A stretch of 64,000 bases of DNA from Breviolum minutum Mf 1.05b.01 (GCA_000507305.1 DF239268.1:93595-157594); one strand, 5' to 3'; shown: positions 1 to 11,160, counted from the stretch's first letter. Notes: generated by a model from the sequence alone, not told the origin. Numbers and translations are program-made.

Positions 1-83
1 CCTGAAATGTTTGTTAGCACAAATCGCCCCAAATTTTGTTTGAAATACTTGATAATAGATTAAATGGCAAAGTTTTGGGGGTG

Positions 84-182
84 GGTCATAGGATCCATGT
101 GTGGTATATTTAACAGCGTTTAGTTACTGTAAATTTTATGGTAAATGCAGGGTAGATATAGCATACATGGATTCTATGGGTA
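84..182 (+). mobile_element. Family B copy
   Basis: Family B is a near-palindrome, CCCATAGGATCC...GGATCCTATGGG, with inner arms GTATATTTACCTACATTT and its complement. This copy reads TCATAGGATCCATG...GGATTCTATGGG. Confidence 0.7.
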
Positions 183-268
183 CCCCAGTTATGAACATTG
201 ATTGCTATCCTGGATGTCCAAAATGACCAGGCTATCGAGTATAATTTGGACACTGACTCTTGCTGGCC

Positions 269-370
269 TACCCTTCCTTAAACAGCTCGCACCTGAAAAT
301 GGATGGTTGGAATACAACTTACCTTTTGGAATTGTATCTTTTCAGGCGCTATGTTAGTTTTTGGGAGGTA
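269..370. mobile_element. Family D copy
   Basis: Family D: TA-bounded, CCCTCCCTGAAACTAACA / TGTTAGTTTCAGGGAGGG with GGATGGTTGGAA core. This copy runs CTACCCTTCCTTAAAC...GTTAGTTTTTGGGAGGTA. Confidence 0.78.
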
Positions 371-489
371 CTAGATGGTGGTTTAAGAAAGATGTTTTTT
401 TTTTAAATTTTTGCCCTGAAAATGAGAGAAAAATCATCCGATTTGACTTTTCTGGTATTGTTTGGAAATGGGGTGGCTCAACCACCGAC
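371..489 (+). mobile_element. Family A copy A1 (degenerate)
   Basis: Starts CTAGATGGTGGTTTAAG and ends GGCTCAACCACC, with the diagnostic ATCCGATTTGAC core. It abuts a D copy on its left. Confidence 0.6.
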
Positions 490-632
490 GAATATACTTC
501 GTATACATTATTTACATATTATAACTATATGTGCATATTTAATAGGATTGTATACAGTGTATATATATATATTTTTATCTATAGATACATATCCAACTTG
601 TACATTATCTATATACATTATTACATATATAC

Positions 633-633
633 N
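633..633. other. Single N
   Basis: AT-rich DNA on the left, GC-rich on the right; probably a contig join, so the exon at 668 may not be linked to sequence left of it. Confidence 0.7.
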
Positions 634-667
634 CGTCTTCAGCCACCGCACTGTCAGACGCGCGCAG

Positions 668-717
668 GTGACGGGGTTTTGGCGGAGATCGAAAATGAAG
701 GGCTGAAAATCCTGAAG
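668..717 (+). CDS. Exon-like block
   Basis: GC-rich block just right of the N at 633, preceded by GCGCGCAG and reading GDGVLAEIENEGLKILK. It is short, so support is weak; no product can be named. Confidence 0.28.
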
Positions 718-949
718 ATTAATGGTTGGTTCAAAGGTACACCCTGGTAAACTAACATACCAATCAACAATGGACCAAATGAAGATGATTTTCCTATAAA
801 AAAGGTGGATATTCCATTGCTACGTTAATTTACCACTGGGTATTTCCTATAGTCAAATAGTCCTTTTTGTTGGGGACATGTCATATTTTTTTTTAATCAA
901 ATGTTCACCCCACAATGGGATGATGTTCAACAAAGCAAATTTCCACTGC

Positions 950-1067
950 GCCCCTCCGAAAATCAACATGTCACCTAAAAAGGGACCATTTTTTGAAAGC
1001 GAAACTTCTATCTGAACCGACCATCAATTTTCAGGTGCAAACTTGCTGTTAGTGTTCAGGGAGGGTA
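950..1067. mobile_element. Family D copy, 5' eroded
   Basis: CACCTAAAAAGGGACC...GTTAGTGTTCAGGGAGGGTA. Confidence 0.62.
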
Positions 1068-1432
1068 AATTGGGGAGGTATTTTTTTTTTTGGAAGCAGA
1101 ACACGAGCAGTACCCAAAACCCTGGCGATTTGCTTAGATTAGGGGATGAGGAATCCTACAAAGGTTTTTTTGGGAGTTATTTCATAGAAATCTTGGGATC
1201 CCGGAACCAAAAAAATCCAACCCACCATTTTATGCTTCATGTCATGTCAATGTTTTCTGGTTGTTTGTTTGTTTTTGTTTTTTGCATTGACATCTAAGAA
1301 GGGCGGTGGAGTTTCCGCCCAATGACGGGATCATGGTGGCCCAATGATTTTTTCGCCCATCAAAAGATGGCTTGCGACTCCAGGATGACAGCGAATGGCA
1401 CAGAGCAGGGGCGCCCAAGTTAGGAGAGATGT

Positions 1433-1592
1433 GGCAATGAAAAAAAGTGGGCCAAACTGGTTGGAATAAGGGTTTTTTTAGGGGATCATATGCTGCCCAT
1501 GTATGTGGGGATTATGATAAACCATTATAAGAATCCCTATCAAACAACCAGGATTCAATATGGAAAGTAGGAGTTTTTTTTTTTCGTGGAGC
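1433..1592 (+). mobile_element. Family C copy, diverged
   Basis: GCAATGAAAAAAAGTGGG...GTTTTTTTTTTTCGTGGAGC with ATTATGATAAACCATTATAA core. Confidence 0.68.
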
Positions 1593-2048
1593 AGCTGGAT
1601 GGTGGTGTTTTTCGTATCCGCCAATCACGACCTCACACGGGTCCCTCACCTCAAAAGGTAGCGAAGTTGGAAGGGAAATGGGACCCCGAAAATTTCAGGA
1701 AAAATCTGGATTGGTGAAATCCTATAGTTTGAGCAGATGTATGGTATATTTTACCTACATTTACCAGACAAATAAGCCATTCATGTGAATAAACATACCG
1801 TATACATGAATGATATGTGGTGAAAAATCACTCCGGTAAACAACCCGCCGGACTTTTTACCGTCCCACGAAAACATATAATCTTTTATTTCGCTATGGCA
1901 AAACCATCATTTTGAACCTGAAATTGGTATCATAGATTTTTTCGTTTTTTTGTTTTTTTCTGTGTGATTCACAACCCTCACAGTGTTTTGTGGCCAACAA
2001 CGATGCGAACTCAAACCACCAGTTTTTCACGCGCCACTTTTTTTCATT

Positions 2049-2049
2049 N
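2049..2049. other. Single N
   Basis: In AT-rich, T-homopolymer-containing sequence; no feature crosses it. Confidence 0.7.
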
Positions 2050-2361
2050 ATGTGGCTTTTTACACGTAGCATCTAACATGTGTGCAACTTCAACGATGTC
2101 ATTAGATTTGTGGGCCGGTAAAAGACCCGCCAGCGTAAACAACTAGCATAGCAATTGAACAACATCCCACCATTCTTAATGGGCATGTTGCAGCATGTTT
2201 ACAAGGCAAACAAGGATTTTCTATTGCCATGTGAGTTTACTGGAGTGTTTTCACCCAGTTTCTTTTCCCGGTCCGGATCGATGGGACACCAACGGTATAA
2301 GACTACCTACTCGTTTACCTAGAAATTGTGATCATTCATGGGTCAATACATATGCCTTGGA

Positions 2362-2461
2362 ACTACCCCCCAACCAGTAACCGTGACCACCAGGATTCTT
2401 CCATTTTTAGTAGGGAATCCCTATAAACCTTCATTTGTGACTGTTACTTGGTGGGGGGTAG
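2362..2461 (-). mobile_element. Family M copy, TA-bounded
   Basis: Family M: (C)CCCCACC... core GGTTTATAGGGATTCCCTAC. TACCCCCCAACCAGTAACCG...GTTACTTGGTGGGGGGTA. Confidence 0.84.
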
Positions 2462-2594
2462 ACCTAACATATGCCATACATACCATGGATCCGGATCCAT
2501 GGGTTTTGATTGATGGAAGTGAATGGAATTCGTGGAATTCGTTAGTGGAATCCACCGGTTGAACATTTTGGGGGGTTTCTCAGGTTGCTTGAAG

Positions 2595-2714
2595 GATATA
2601 TGGGTGTTTCCAAAAAATAGGGGGTACCCCAAAATGGATGACGAAAATAATGGAACACCCTATTAAAATGGATGATTTGGGGGTACCACCATTTTAGGAA
2701 ACCCCCATATATGC
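2595..2714 (-). mobile_element. Family G copy
   Basis: Family G: TGGGTGTTTCCAAAAATAGG / complement. ATATATGGGTGTTTCC...GGAAACCCCCATATAT. Confidence 0.84.
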
Positions 2715-2839
2715 AAGTTGGTGGATATGCTTACCCCCTCGGTAAATTTTACGAATAGATACCTTGAACAACCATGCCGTTCAATGCTGGTACTTGTACG
2801 ATCATGGGAATAGAATCGAATCACTATTGATATACTAAG

Positions 2840-2932
2840 CCCATAGGATCCATGGGACTGGTATATTTACCTGCATTTACCATAAAAAATCAACCATTCA
2901 TGTAGGCATACCAGTCCCATGGATCCTATGGG
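2840..2932 (-). mobile_element. Family B copy with 3-bp TSD AAG
   Basis: CCCATAGGATCC...GGATCCTATGGG flanked by AAG at 2837 and 2933; inner arm reversed relative to the copy at 84. Confidence 0.88.
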
Positions 2933-3381
2933 AAGGGTTAGCCTTCGACTCACGTCACTTGCAGTGTTACAGTGGGAAAATAGCAGGACTCAATGGATTT
3001 TCCCAAACTGGCTTCACCCTGGAAGTCGAAGTTGACTATTTTATTGAATGTTTTTTTTCCGCAAAGACGCACATTGTTTTGAAGAAAGGCTTTACTAACA
3101 ATCAACAATTCCAGGGTAGACGGACTTATTTTGATGGCCGGCTTGACTTGGGTTCACTTTGAGAAGGGTTTTTTGATGGTTAAAACATACCTTTTCTACA
3201 CACCATCAGATCCATCAGTGCACGACAAAACGCGTACTTTCCCGTAACATCGCCAAAAAGGCGTCGAACATGTCTACAAAAATTGGTTTGATTTGTGAAG
3301 CAAACATCAGACATTGAGGAGATGGTTGTGTTTCCAGACATATATTAGGATATGAATCTACATTATATATATATATATGTA

Positions 3382-3492
3382 CCCTGGAAGTCAACCACCA
3401 TTAAAAAAATGGTGGTTGCTTTTGGATGATGATAAACCCTACAACCTCGTTAACCAACCTATTAAGAAGATCGTGGCCAAGGACTTCCAGGG
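3382..3492 (+). mobile_element. Family K copy, TA TSD
   Basis: Family K: CCCTGGAAGTCAACCACC / GGACTTCCAGGG with TGGATGATGATAAACC core. TA at 3380 and 3493. Confidence 0.87.
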
Positions 3493-3821
3493 TATGTATA
3501 CAAATATACTTATCTACAAAACAACCCATATAAAGCTTTGTATATGTCACGTATACATATATATATTTATAGCTCACATACCCAACATGTTTACCTCTCC
3601 CAAATCTGTACCGAAAAATTCAGGTGGCGGAAGTTGCAGGTGGAGGGGACGGAGGGGACGGAGGTAGGGGGAAGGTACGTTGGTGTTCAGTGCCTTGGTG
3701 CATTCCCAGGGTATTTTTGAGGAAGTGAAAGACCAAATATTTCAAAGACCATATTAGAGCCCTATGTAGTGGTATCTCTTCGTAAAAATTTCCAGGAGGG
3801 TAAGCATATCCACCAACTTGC

Positions 3822-3947
3822 ATATATGGATGTTTCCGAAAATAATGGGTTTTTCCCCCCAAATCATCCATTTGTTCATAGGGTTTTTCCATTATTTTCA
3901 CCATCCATTTGGGGGGTTTTGCCCCTATTTTTGGAAACACCCATATT
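3822..3947 (+). mobile_element. Family G copy within a composite
   Basis: ATATATGGATGTTTCCG...TTGGAAACACCCATAT; 23-bp repeat ATATTAGAGCCCTATGTAGT(GGT) at 3751 and 3943. Confidence 0.85.
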
Positions 3948-3957
3948 AGAGCCCTAT

Positions 3958-4060
3958 GTAGTGGTTTCATTGTTTTTTTGTATTTTCACCCCGAAAACTT
4001 CAGGAAGATGAACCCATTTTGACTCATATTTTTCAGATGGGTTGGTTCAACCAGCAACAA
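3958..4060 (+). mobile_element. Family A copy A2
   Basis: TAGTGGTTTCATTG start, CACCCCGAAAACTTC and ATATTTTTCAGATGGG core, end GGTTCAACCAGCAAC. Confidence 0.75.
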
Positions 4061-4382
4061 GTGGTATATTTACTCAGAAAGTTAAGCAAAGACCATTGAA
4101 GCCGCTGAATAGTCTACCCTGAAATTGTTGATGAAATAAATCCCTACTTTCAAAAAGTTGTCACTTTTAAGGGTACTGAACGGCTTGAGATGTTCCAACA
4201 CATGGCCGAGGCAATATGCAATGTAGCTTTCTGAAGCGTTTTTAGTGTTTAACTTGCCAAACTTTGCAAGTTTGGATGTGTTTGTGACCCCTACCAGGCC
4301 CTACCAGTTATAAGTAGAGGCCCATAACTCCCTTATTATCCATTTATTTTCGGCCTATTGTTTTTGGGGTGACACAACTCCA

Positions 4383-4490
4383 TCAAACCATGAGCCTACT
4401 TGGAGGATCATCCCACGTAGTAAGTGATAAATAACCATAAAGGGGGGTGATCCTAACCATTTACTTGGTGGGATGACCCTCCAAGCATTA
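4383..4490. repeat. Family L copy
   Basis: CTACTTGGAGGATCATCCCA...GGGATGACCCTCCAAG. Confidence 0.72.
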
Positions 4491-4600
4491 ATCAGGGATT
4501 CATGTAGCAGAACCAAAGAACCGAGAAAGGGTTGAAACGAAGTTGCTGTTTTGGGAAAAATCCTGCTGTGGGATCTCACGGAGAAGTGATCGAGCTGTAG

Positions 4601-4815
4601 ATCTGCACGTCACATCGACAACGTGTGCGGTAGTAAGGGAAAGGCCCTTACCGACCCCATTGATCCCGGCACATCCGGTTGATCCGGATGCCACGGGTTG
4701 CGGATGCTTGACGAACTACCCAAACCTTTCGATCGCGGATGGAGATCGAGTGGCTCGAGCTCTTTTGATCAATCTACTTGCCGGCCTGTGGCGCAGGGGA
4801 AGGAGATGGCATTAG
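4601..4815 (+). CDS. Exon-like block, possible terminal exon
   Basis: Follows CTGTAG and stays open for 71 codons to TAG at 4813-4815, through DPDATGCGCLTNYPNLSIAD and GDRVARALLINLLAGLWRR. Base composition is higher in GC than the flanks. The antisense frame is also partly open, so strand is not certain. Not recognised. Confidence 0.32.
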
Positions 4816-5020
4816 CCGTGTTTCATCATCTACTTGCTTTCCGAGTTTCACCATGATCTATAGGTTGGGGTTTATCGTCTTTCAAAAGGACCTTTACCAT
4901 TTTGAAACTGGTGGATAACTCACCGACTTCCAGTATCTATATCCCTTGGGGGGGGTCCAAGTCGACCCATGAAATCAAGGGTCTATATACAATACATGTT
5001 GAAACAACATTGCACACCAG

Positions 5021-5129
5021 GTGATTCAAGCCATGACCTTTTTATCCCCTAATTGGAGGTCACAAACTATCCCCCTTGAAAGGTCACGTTTTCACGATCC
5101 CAAAAAGGTCACTTTGAATGAATCACCAG
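5021..5129 (+). mobile_element. Family F copy F1
   Basis: Family F: CCWGGTGATTCAAGCC / its complement. Here CAG precedes GT at 5021 and CAG closes at 5129; GT-AG and in-frame open blocks on both sides are short. Confidence 0.82.
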
Positions 5130-5530
5130 GCATGTGTTTCTTTTCTCAAATCACACTTCACCAACATGAGCAATGAAAAAAACCCTAAGGAGCCAATGGC
5201 CAACCTGACTAAACTTTTGGGAATACATACTTTTTAGCAGGAAAATTAAAGTTTCAACAACTTTTAGTTCATGGTCCGAAATGGCTGAGTAAGTATTATA
5301 TATATATACACACATAACATATCGCCAACATCTCAAACAAAGCACATTTATTGAAATGCAGCTATTTCATCAAACATTTGAATGGGACCGAATCTAACCA
5401 ACGGATCCCGCTTAGTTCAGTAAGTTGCGATATAGAGCATTATTGGATACTCAGGTTTTTTTTCGGGGTCCGTGAAACAGTGGAACGGTCCGAACCGTTG
5501 GCGATTTCTTGGACCGGTTCATTGAGCCAG

Positions 5531-5613
5531 GCAACGACTAGCACACCAGCACCGCCAGCGGTCATTTCGGTCGGGAAGCCTGGAATCATTGGTGAAGTCG
5601 TCCGAAGATTGGA
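5531..5613 (+). CDS. Exon-like block
   Basis: After the acceptor TTGAGCCAG the frame reads ATTSTPAPPAVISVGKPG then IIGEVVRRLEG, followed by a degenerate family K repeat. Composition and codon use differ from the surrounding AT-rich DNA. Product unknown. Confidence 0.38.
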
Positions 5614-5977
5614 AGGATTTCACCGTTTTGTTAACCCCTGGAAGTCGGTGTGGGCAAGCCACCTTTTTTTGGATGAAAATGGTTGGTAAACTTCCAAACT
5701 TGGAAGATGTTGCCAAACCCTACTATTCATGAATGATGGTGTTTTTCTCGGAATTCCCAACCGATATGTAAAAATTTGTGGCAATGGAATTCCAGGGAAA
5801 TATTTTTTGGACAAGTTCTATTTGTGCACATAGGATTTCGTACCAATTTTTTTAGGCAACAGGCAGGCTGGTTAAAAGGGTTTCAAATGTTTCAAGTTCA
5901 TGGAAATTAACAACAGGGGCTGTTTTCCAGATACTTTCTATTTGGGTCATTCTTGATAAAAAGTCCAAATTTTGATA

Positions 5978-6080
5978 CCCTAAGAATCATTGGGCCCTCC
6001 TATAGACAGGTTTGACTCTGTTTTTGGCAGGGTTCTGGGATCTCCAAACCACCACTTTTGAGATCCCATGATTCTTAGGG
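5978..6080 (+). mobile_element. Family E copy, TA TSD
   Basis: Family E: CCCTAAGAATCA / TGATTCTTAGGG with TCTGGGATCTCC core. TA at 5976 and 6081. Confidence 0.88.
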
Positions 6081-6944
6081 TATGCAACATGGCCATGATC
6101 CAACGGTTGGAGTGTTGCCCTAGGTTTTTCAAGCCATGCCTGAGTTGTTCAGATGACTTGGATTCATTCATGGGGCAAACTCCGAAACCATGGCAGGATT
6201 TTACTACAGTACTACGTAGCTTAGTGACGTATAGAACAAATATGGATTTGATGGTTTGTATACCTGGAACTCAAATAACCTATATTTTTCAAGGTCAACA
6301 CCCCAAAACAATATGCCGCATATGCCTTTTAAAATTCCAATCAAATTGTAGATTTGTAATGTTTGAAAGCATTGTGAAAGGCTTTCGGGATCAGTATCAT
6401 CGAGATGTCAAGGAAATCAAATGGATTATGAAGAGATGTTTGGAGTGCAATTGTAAATAATTCCCAAACCTACATTTTTAGAGGTTTTTATGGTAAATAT
6501 AACCTGTTTTTTTTGGTGGCCCAAACTTAAACCTATATAATTCACACATTTTGAACCGCAAAATTGGTGGTTTTGTTTCAATGTTTCTCCTATTCCAAGG
6601 GGCAAACTTTCAGGTTCCAGCCGTTAGTTTTCGGGGGTGTACTACTCCTACTACTACTCCGACCACTACCACTACTACTTCCTACTATTCCGGCGTGGGA
6701 ATCGTTTGAGAATGAATTGGCACGAAGGGTTTCTTTAAACCAATGAAAGAAGAATCTATACGACGCAAATATGAAATTCCTATGAGCTTCTACACCATCT
6801 TCAGCAACCAATAGGGTGTTGCTCAGGTTTGCTAATAGGGCTTTACCGAGATTTCTTCAACCAAAAAATAGAGCCAGGTTTACCTAATTTCCCTCATAAC
6901 CACGGGCTTTTACTACCAAACACATATTGGTGCCTGCAAAAAAA

Positions 6945-7011
6945 CCCACAGGATCCATGTATGGTATATTTACCTACATTTGGTTGGTTCCTATGGTAAA
7001 TGTATGGTGAT
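6945..7011 (+). mobile_element. Family B copy, partial
   Basis: CCACAGGATCCATGTATGG, TACCTACATTTGGTTGG and GGTAAATGTATGGTG. Confidence 0.65.
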
Positions 7012-7045
7012 GGTAATTTGCACAAACAAAAACTGCCACAACATA

Positions 7046-7130
7046 CCTAGGCTGTGATATTGGGGGAGCGATTTGGAGCTAGGGGTGATCTATAGCTAAA
7101 GAGCCCCAGAATCTTCCAAACCACAGGGTA
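7046..7130. repeat. Family O copy
   Basis: GGCTGTGATATTGGGGG...CTTCCAAACCACAGGG; GC at the start and AG at the end. Confidence 0.72.
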
Positions 7131-7411
7131 GATACACTGTGATAAGATTTAGCATTGGTCGTCAATGCCTATTTCTCGTCCATCACTATCCCAAGGACAA
7201 AAATCATGATTTTCCACAGCCTGCAACCCAAAACCTCACGTCTTTGTTGTTTTTGGGGGTGGATTTTTTTTTCTTCTCCGAGCAAAAAGAATAACAACAT
7301 GACGCGAATTTTTTTCCGGGAATCTCTGAAAATATCAGATGGAAACTAGGCCACCCTCAAAAAGAAAATTCATCTGAAGCAACCTTTGATTTTCACGGCT
7401 AAACTCGCTGG

Positions 7412-7521
7412 TACTGTTGATGGAAGAAATCCTGCACCAGTTGATAGGTAGCTTATCCCATTATTTACAGGGTCTTATACATCCCAGGTGGTTAGCCGGA
7501 TTTCTGACCCATCAACCGTAG
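7412..7521 (+). mobile_element. Family H copy
   Basis: Family H: TA-bounded CTGTTGATGGAAGAAATCC / complement. TACTGTTGATGGAAG...CCCATCAACCGTA. Confidence 0.84.
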
Positions 7522-7540
7522 TAAATTCCGGTTTTTGCAG

Positions 7541-7598
7541 GGCGCTGGAGCTTTGGTCTTGAGTTTGCAACAGGATGGGCCGATGGGCATGAGATGGG
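7541..7598 (+). CDS. Exon-like block between an H and a G element
   Basis: GTTTTTGCAG acceptor, then GAGALVLSLQQDGPMGMRWA. It lies in the 125 bp between element H1 (ends 7521) and G3 (starts 7648), which fits both elements lying in flanking introns. Confidence 0.35.
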
Positions 7599-7647
7599 CA
7601 TGAGAGAAGTTGGGGCCGATGGTTGAAGATGGGGGTAAAAAAAAACA

Positions 7648-7760
7648 CGTGGATGTTTCCGAAAATAGTGGGTTTTCCCCCCAAATCATCCATTTTAATA
7701 GGGGTTTCCATTATAAACCATCCATTTTGGGGTACCCCTATTTTTGGAAACACCTACGTA
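7648..7760 (+). mobile_element. Family G copy
   Basis: ACGTGGATGTTTCCGAAAAT...TTTTGGAAACACCTACGT. Confidence 0.85.
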
Positions 7761-8507
7761 GGGTTGTACCATGATAAAATTGATGAAACACAACATTTAC
7801 TAACCTTCATTTTTAGAAGGTTGTTCTGGGGTTACTGTAGTTCATCCATACTTGTTATGGGCTGTTGAAAAAACAAAGCTTATATTTTTTAAACCATGTT
7901 TTTTTAATGGTCCAAAAGGTAGGGATTTGTGTTAATCTCTAAGTTTAGCCGAATCCTAGGAAATCCTTTCGAAGACTCCTTGGGATTCCTGGTTAACTTG
8001 GATCGAAAGTTTTTGTTGGGTGGATTTTTGTTGACGGATCCTATCATAGGTATATCACCATGAATGCCCACCACCATTTTGGGAGTCAATATTTTTGGTG
8101 CACTTTTTCCAAGCATCTTGGCCAAGCAAATAAATTTACATGTTTTTTTTAAAACCTGGAAGCTGTTTGTCCCTTATATTTGAGTTTTTTGGTAGAACAT
8201 AACATAACACAATGACCCCCAACTCTATGCCGGGATCCGCCAATAGAATTGGGGCAAGATGAACCCATTAATGACGATACACGTTTCAATGGATCAGTGA
8301 CCCAAAATGACCCTGGTTATATTTGTTGTACATCTCCCATATCATCCATGTTTCAGGTATGTTTACCCACATGAAGGGTTTATTTTGGATGGTAAAGTAG
8401 GTAGGTAAATATACACCTTTGGGTCCCAAATGGATTGTTGTTTGGGGGGTATGATAGATGACATCCTACAACTGTTATATCAGCCCTTTAAGTCCAACCA
8501 CCCATTT

Positions 8508-8661
8508 GAGCAGTGAAAAAAACCCTGGTTGTTGAGGGGTATATAGGGGATTATACTACCCAGTTATGTAGGGATTATTATAATAAACCATTATAAGGAT
8601 CCTTATTAACCAACCAGGATTCAATGGAAAGTAGTAAGTTTTTTTTTTTTTTTCGTGGCTC
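8508..8661 (+). mobile_element. Family C copy with 4-bp TSD ATTT
   Basis: Family C: terminal repeats GAGCCACGAAAAAAACCC / GGGTTTTTTTCGTGGCTC, core GGGGATTATACTACCCAG and AAGGATCCCTATTAAACAAC. This copy is flanked by ATTT at 8504 and 8662. Confidence 0.87.
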
Positions 8662-8962
8662 ATTTAAAAAATGCTGGTTCCTTTTGGAACGATGTTGCCA
8701 ACCACTACCTATAAACCAATGGTGAAACTTGGCATTCACCAACCTATGAAAAAGGGGCGGAAACCCAGGACTTCCGGGGTTTAAAAAAACGGTTGTTTCA
8801 ATTGGATGATGAGCCAAATCTATAGGAACATGGTTATTTCACCGTTTACATCCAGGACGATCAACTATAGTTACTATAGTTGGCTTTTTCGGGTTCAGAC
8901 TGGCAGACATCTAACTTTTTTTGGGGAAAAACAGCACCATTTTTTCCAACTCAACAAATCTT

Positions 8963-9074
8963 GCTGGTGGTTTCCAGGATTTTTTTAAAATTTTTTATCC
9001 CGAAAATTGGGGAAATGATCCAATTTGACGATCATATTTTTCAAAGGGGCTGGTGTTAAACCACCAACAACTAG
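8963..9074 (+). mobile_element. Family A copy A3
   Basis: GCTGGTGGTTTCC start, GGGGAAATGATCCAATTTGA core, ACAACTAG end directly followed by an open coding block at 9075. Confidence 0.8.
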
Positions 9075-9187
9075 AAATAAATTACCCACCCTTCACGAGT
9101 TCCTCGCGGTCGCGGTCCGTCAGGATGAATTACCAGAACTGCAGTCAGTACAATTGGCCATCAAGTCGCTGGGTGAAGCGAACGATG
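9075..9187 (+). CDS. Exon-like block starting at the end of element A3
   Basis: The open frame starts at the first base after the CTAG end of element A3 and reads NKLPTLHEFLAVAVRQDELP then ELQSVQLAIKSLGEANDV, with good coding composition. This fits A3's 3' end serving as acceptor. The frame to the left of A3 does not join cleanly (a stop forms at the junction), so the upstream exon is not identified. Product unknown. Confidence 0.5.
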
Positions 9188-9444
9188 TTTTTTTTTTTTG
9201 ATTTTTTTTTGTCGGCGATAAAAAACGAAGGCGGTTGGAAAACACACCGAAAAAAACACATCTATAGTAGTGAATCTATAGTATGGTGCTTGGCATTTTT
9301 TTTGTTTTTTGGTTTCAAAATTTGAATTTTGGCCCCTAGGAATTGGGGTGGAATGAATGATTTGATTTTGACGGAGTCCTGCGCATAATTTTTCATTTTT
9401 GGGGTGGCAACTTTCGTAATATATGATAGTCTACATGGTATCTA

Positions 9445-9539
9445 CATGGTGGTTTCAAACATTTTTTGTTTTCACCCCTAGTTAGGGAAATGATCCAATT
9501 TGACCAATATTTTTCAAAGGGGTTGAAACCAGAAACTAG
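9445..9539 (+). mobile_element. Family A copy A4
   Basis: CATGGTGGTTTCAAAC start and AAACTAG end with the family core; open coding block follows. Confidence 0.8.
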
Positions 9540-9618
9540 GATAGTGTTGGTGACCGAGCGCAAATGTAGCAACTATACAACAACCGCTCCTGGCGGAAAA
9601 AGAACATCTACTGTCAGG
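9540..9618 (+). CDS. Exon-like block starting at the end of element A4
   Basis: Begins right after the CTAG of A4 and reads IVLVTERKCSNYTTTAPGGK then RTSTVR. The frame remains open further, into an L-type repeat that begins near 9690. Confidence 0.38.
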
Positions 9619-9687
9619 GAATCTTGGGATTTTTCCCTGGCAAATCCTAAGATGATGCTTTTTCGAAACATCAAATGTCTGGATTTG

Positions 9688-9791
9688 TTTACTAGGATGT
9701 TCATGGAACTTAGCAAATAGACTTTAACCCCTATATAAGTAGGCAACCCAACTTACTAAGTAGTTACTAAGTTCCATGGGACATCCCAGTA
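9688..9791. repeat. Family L copy, variant
   Basis: TACTAGGATGTTCATGGAAC...TTCCATGGGACATCCCAGTA. Confidence 0.72.
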
Positions 9792-9855
9792 TGATTTTTT
9801 TGCTCTCTACCCATGGTAAATCACCATGAATACCCCCCATTTGGAATAATACTAC

Positions 9856-9966
9856 AGGTGGTGAAACTTCAAACATTTTTTTTTCATTTTCACCCCTATA
9901 TATTTGGGCTAAGATGAACCCGTTTTGACCAGCGCATATTTTTCAGATGGGTTGGTGAAAAACCAT
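9856..9966 (+). mobile_element. Family A copy A5, 3' end eroded
   Basis: AGGTGGTGAAACTTCAAAC start and TTTTTCAGATGGGTTGG core; terminal CTAG missing. Confidence 0.7.
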
Positions 9967-10382
9967 GGAAGAGTCACCCATCCAAAGAGGGGAATCTCCA
10001 AAAAGGCAATGGGAATCTCTCAAAAAGTTGCTGAATTTCACTCTTCCTCGGGGTCCACCATAATCACCTTGTTACATGAGAAAATCAACCCTAAAATATT
10101 GACAGGTAGCAAGTCCCTTGGTGATGCAGGGTTCTTTAATTGTTGATGGTTGTTTCAGGTGATTATGGCAAACCCTGACCCTGATATCGCACACGTTCGG
10201 CAATCCCCCGGTTCGCCAACTATGAAAAGAATCCCCAAATATGGCCTGTTGGTAAGCTTGCTCGGGGTGTGTTCCAGTTCGGTGTGTTGAAACAACCTCA
10301 GGTTTTTATCACATCGTGATTAAGCAGTGTTTTGTGAAAAGCCTGGTGTTGTTGATACAGGAGCTCAAAAAAGAAACACCAT

Positions 10383-10477
10383 AGTGGCGATTTCAATTTT
10401 TCTTATTTTCACCCCGATCCCTTGGGAAAATGATGCAATTTGACTCATCTTTGTGGGTGGTTGAAACCACCAACTAG
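10383..10477 (+). mobile_element. Family A copy A6
   Basis: AGTGGCGATTTCAA start, GATGCAATTTGACTCAT core, GAAACCACCAACTAG end. Confidence 0.75.
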
Positions 10478-10564
10478 ACCCCTAATGTTTTTGGAAACTT
10501 CACGTCAGCCATGGCATAAGGATCCTGTGGTTCATCAATCAGTATACTAAAAACGTACTCTCCG

Positions 10565-10708
10565 AAACTCAAAGGTTGTTTCAACACACCTTTGGAACAC
10601 ACCCCTAAACCTTTACCAAAAGGCTAAAGAGGGATTTCTTTCATAATTGGCTTGGGAGATTGCCTGGGGTGTGCTCTAGGGGTGTGTTGAAACAACCTTT
10701 GAGAAACA
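10565..10708. repeat. Palindromic element
   Basis: AACTCAAAGGTTGTTTCAAC / GTTGAAACAACCTTTGAG; a half copy GGTGTGTTGAAACAACCTCA lies at 10281. Confidence 0.75.
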
Positions 10709-10828
10709 GCAATTTTGTATCCTGAGAATGGAGAAGTTGGAATGACCTGATATGATGATTTCTATCAGCTTGTGTTTGGAGGAAAGGAAGGTGTGAAAGG
10801 AAACCTTCAAGGTTGTTTGATTATAGAT

Positions 10829-10973
10829 GAGCAATGAAAAAATCCTGGTTGTTTAGAGTATATAGGGGATTGTGCTGCGCAGTTTTGTGGGGATTATACT
10901 TTACTAAACCATGAAATAAGGAGCCCTATGAAACGACCATTCTAATTGAGAGTAAGAGTTTTTTGCGTGGCTC
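10829..10973 (+). mobile_element. Family C copy with 4-bp TSD AGAT
   Basis: GAGCAATGAAAAAATCCTGG...GAGTTTTTTGCGTGGCTC flanked by AGAT at 10825 and 10974. Confidence 0.87.
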
Positions 10974-11040
10974 AGATATTTTCCACCTTTCTTCCGGCCA
11001 TCAAAAACTCGGCCATTTGGTAAACTAATTATTCACCCAC

Positions 11041-11160
11041 CGTTCTTGATCCTGGGCCAATCAGAAAATCACGAATGCCATCAAGATGTCTATTCCCTCA
11101 TGTGTGTGGGTTTCCTGGTGCGGGACTTCTTCCCAAAGCTATACCGGCACCCTCCAAACG
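11041..11160 (+). CDS. Exon 1 of a three-block gene
   Basis: Reads FLILGQSENHECHQDVYSLM then CVGFLVRDFFPKLYRHPP, ending at AACG|GTGGTG. It is the first of three neighbouring blocks with coding character (11041-11735) not separated by any obvious element before 11544. Not recognised as a family. Confidence 0.48.

Noticed and set aside
3620-3970. 116-codon minus-strand frame
   Set aside because: It is read through element G2 and its flanks; similar peptides (FPKIG, WMVKIME) appear at every G copy, so it is element-derived.
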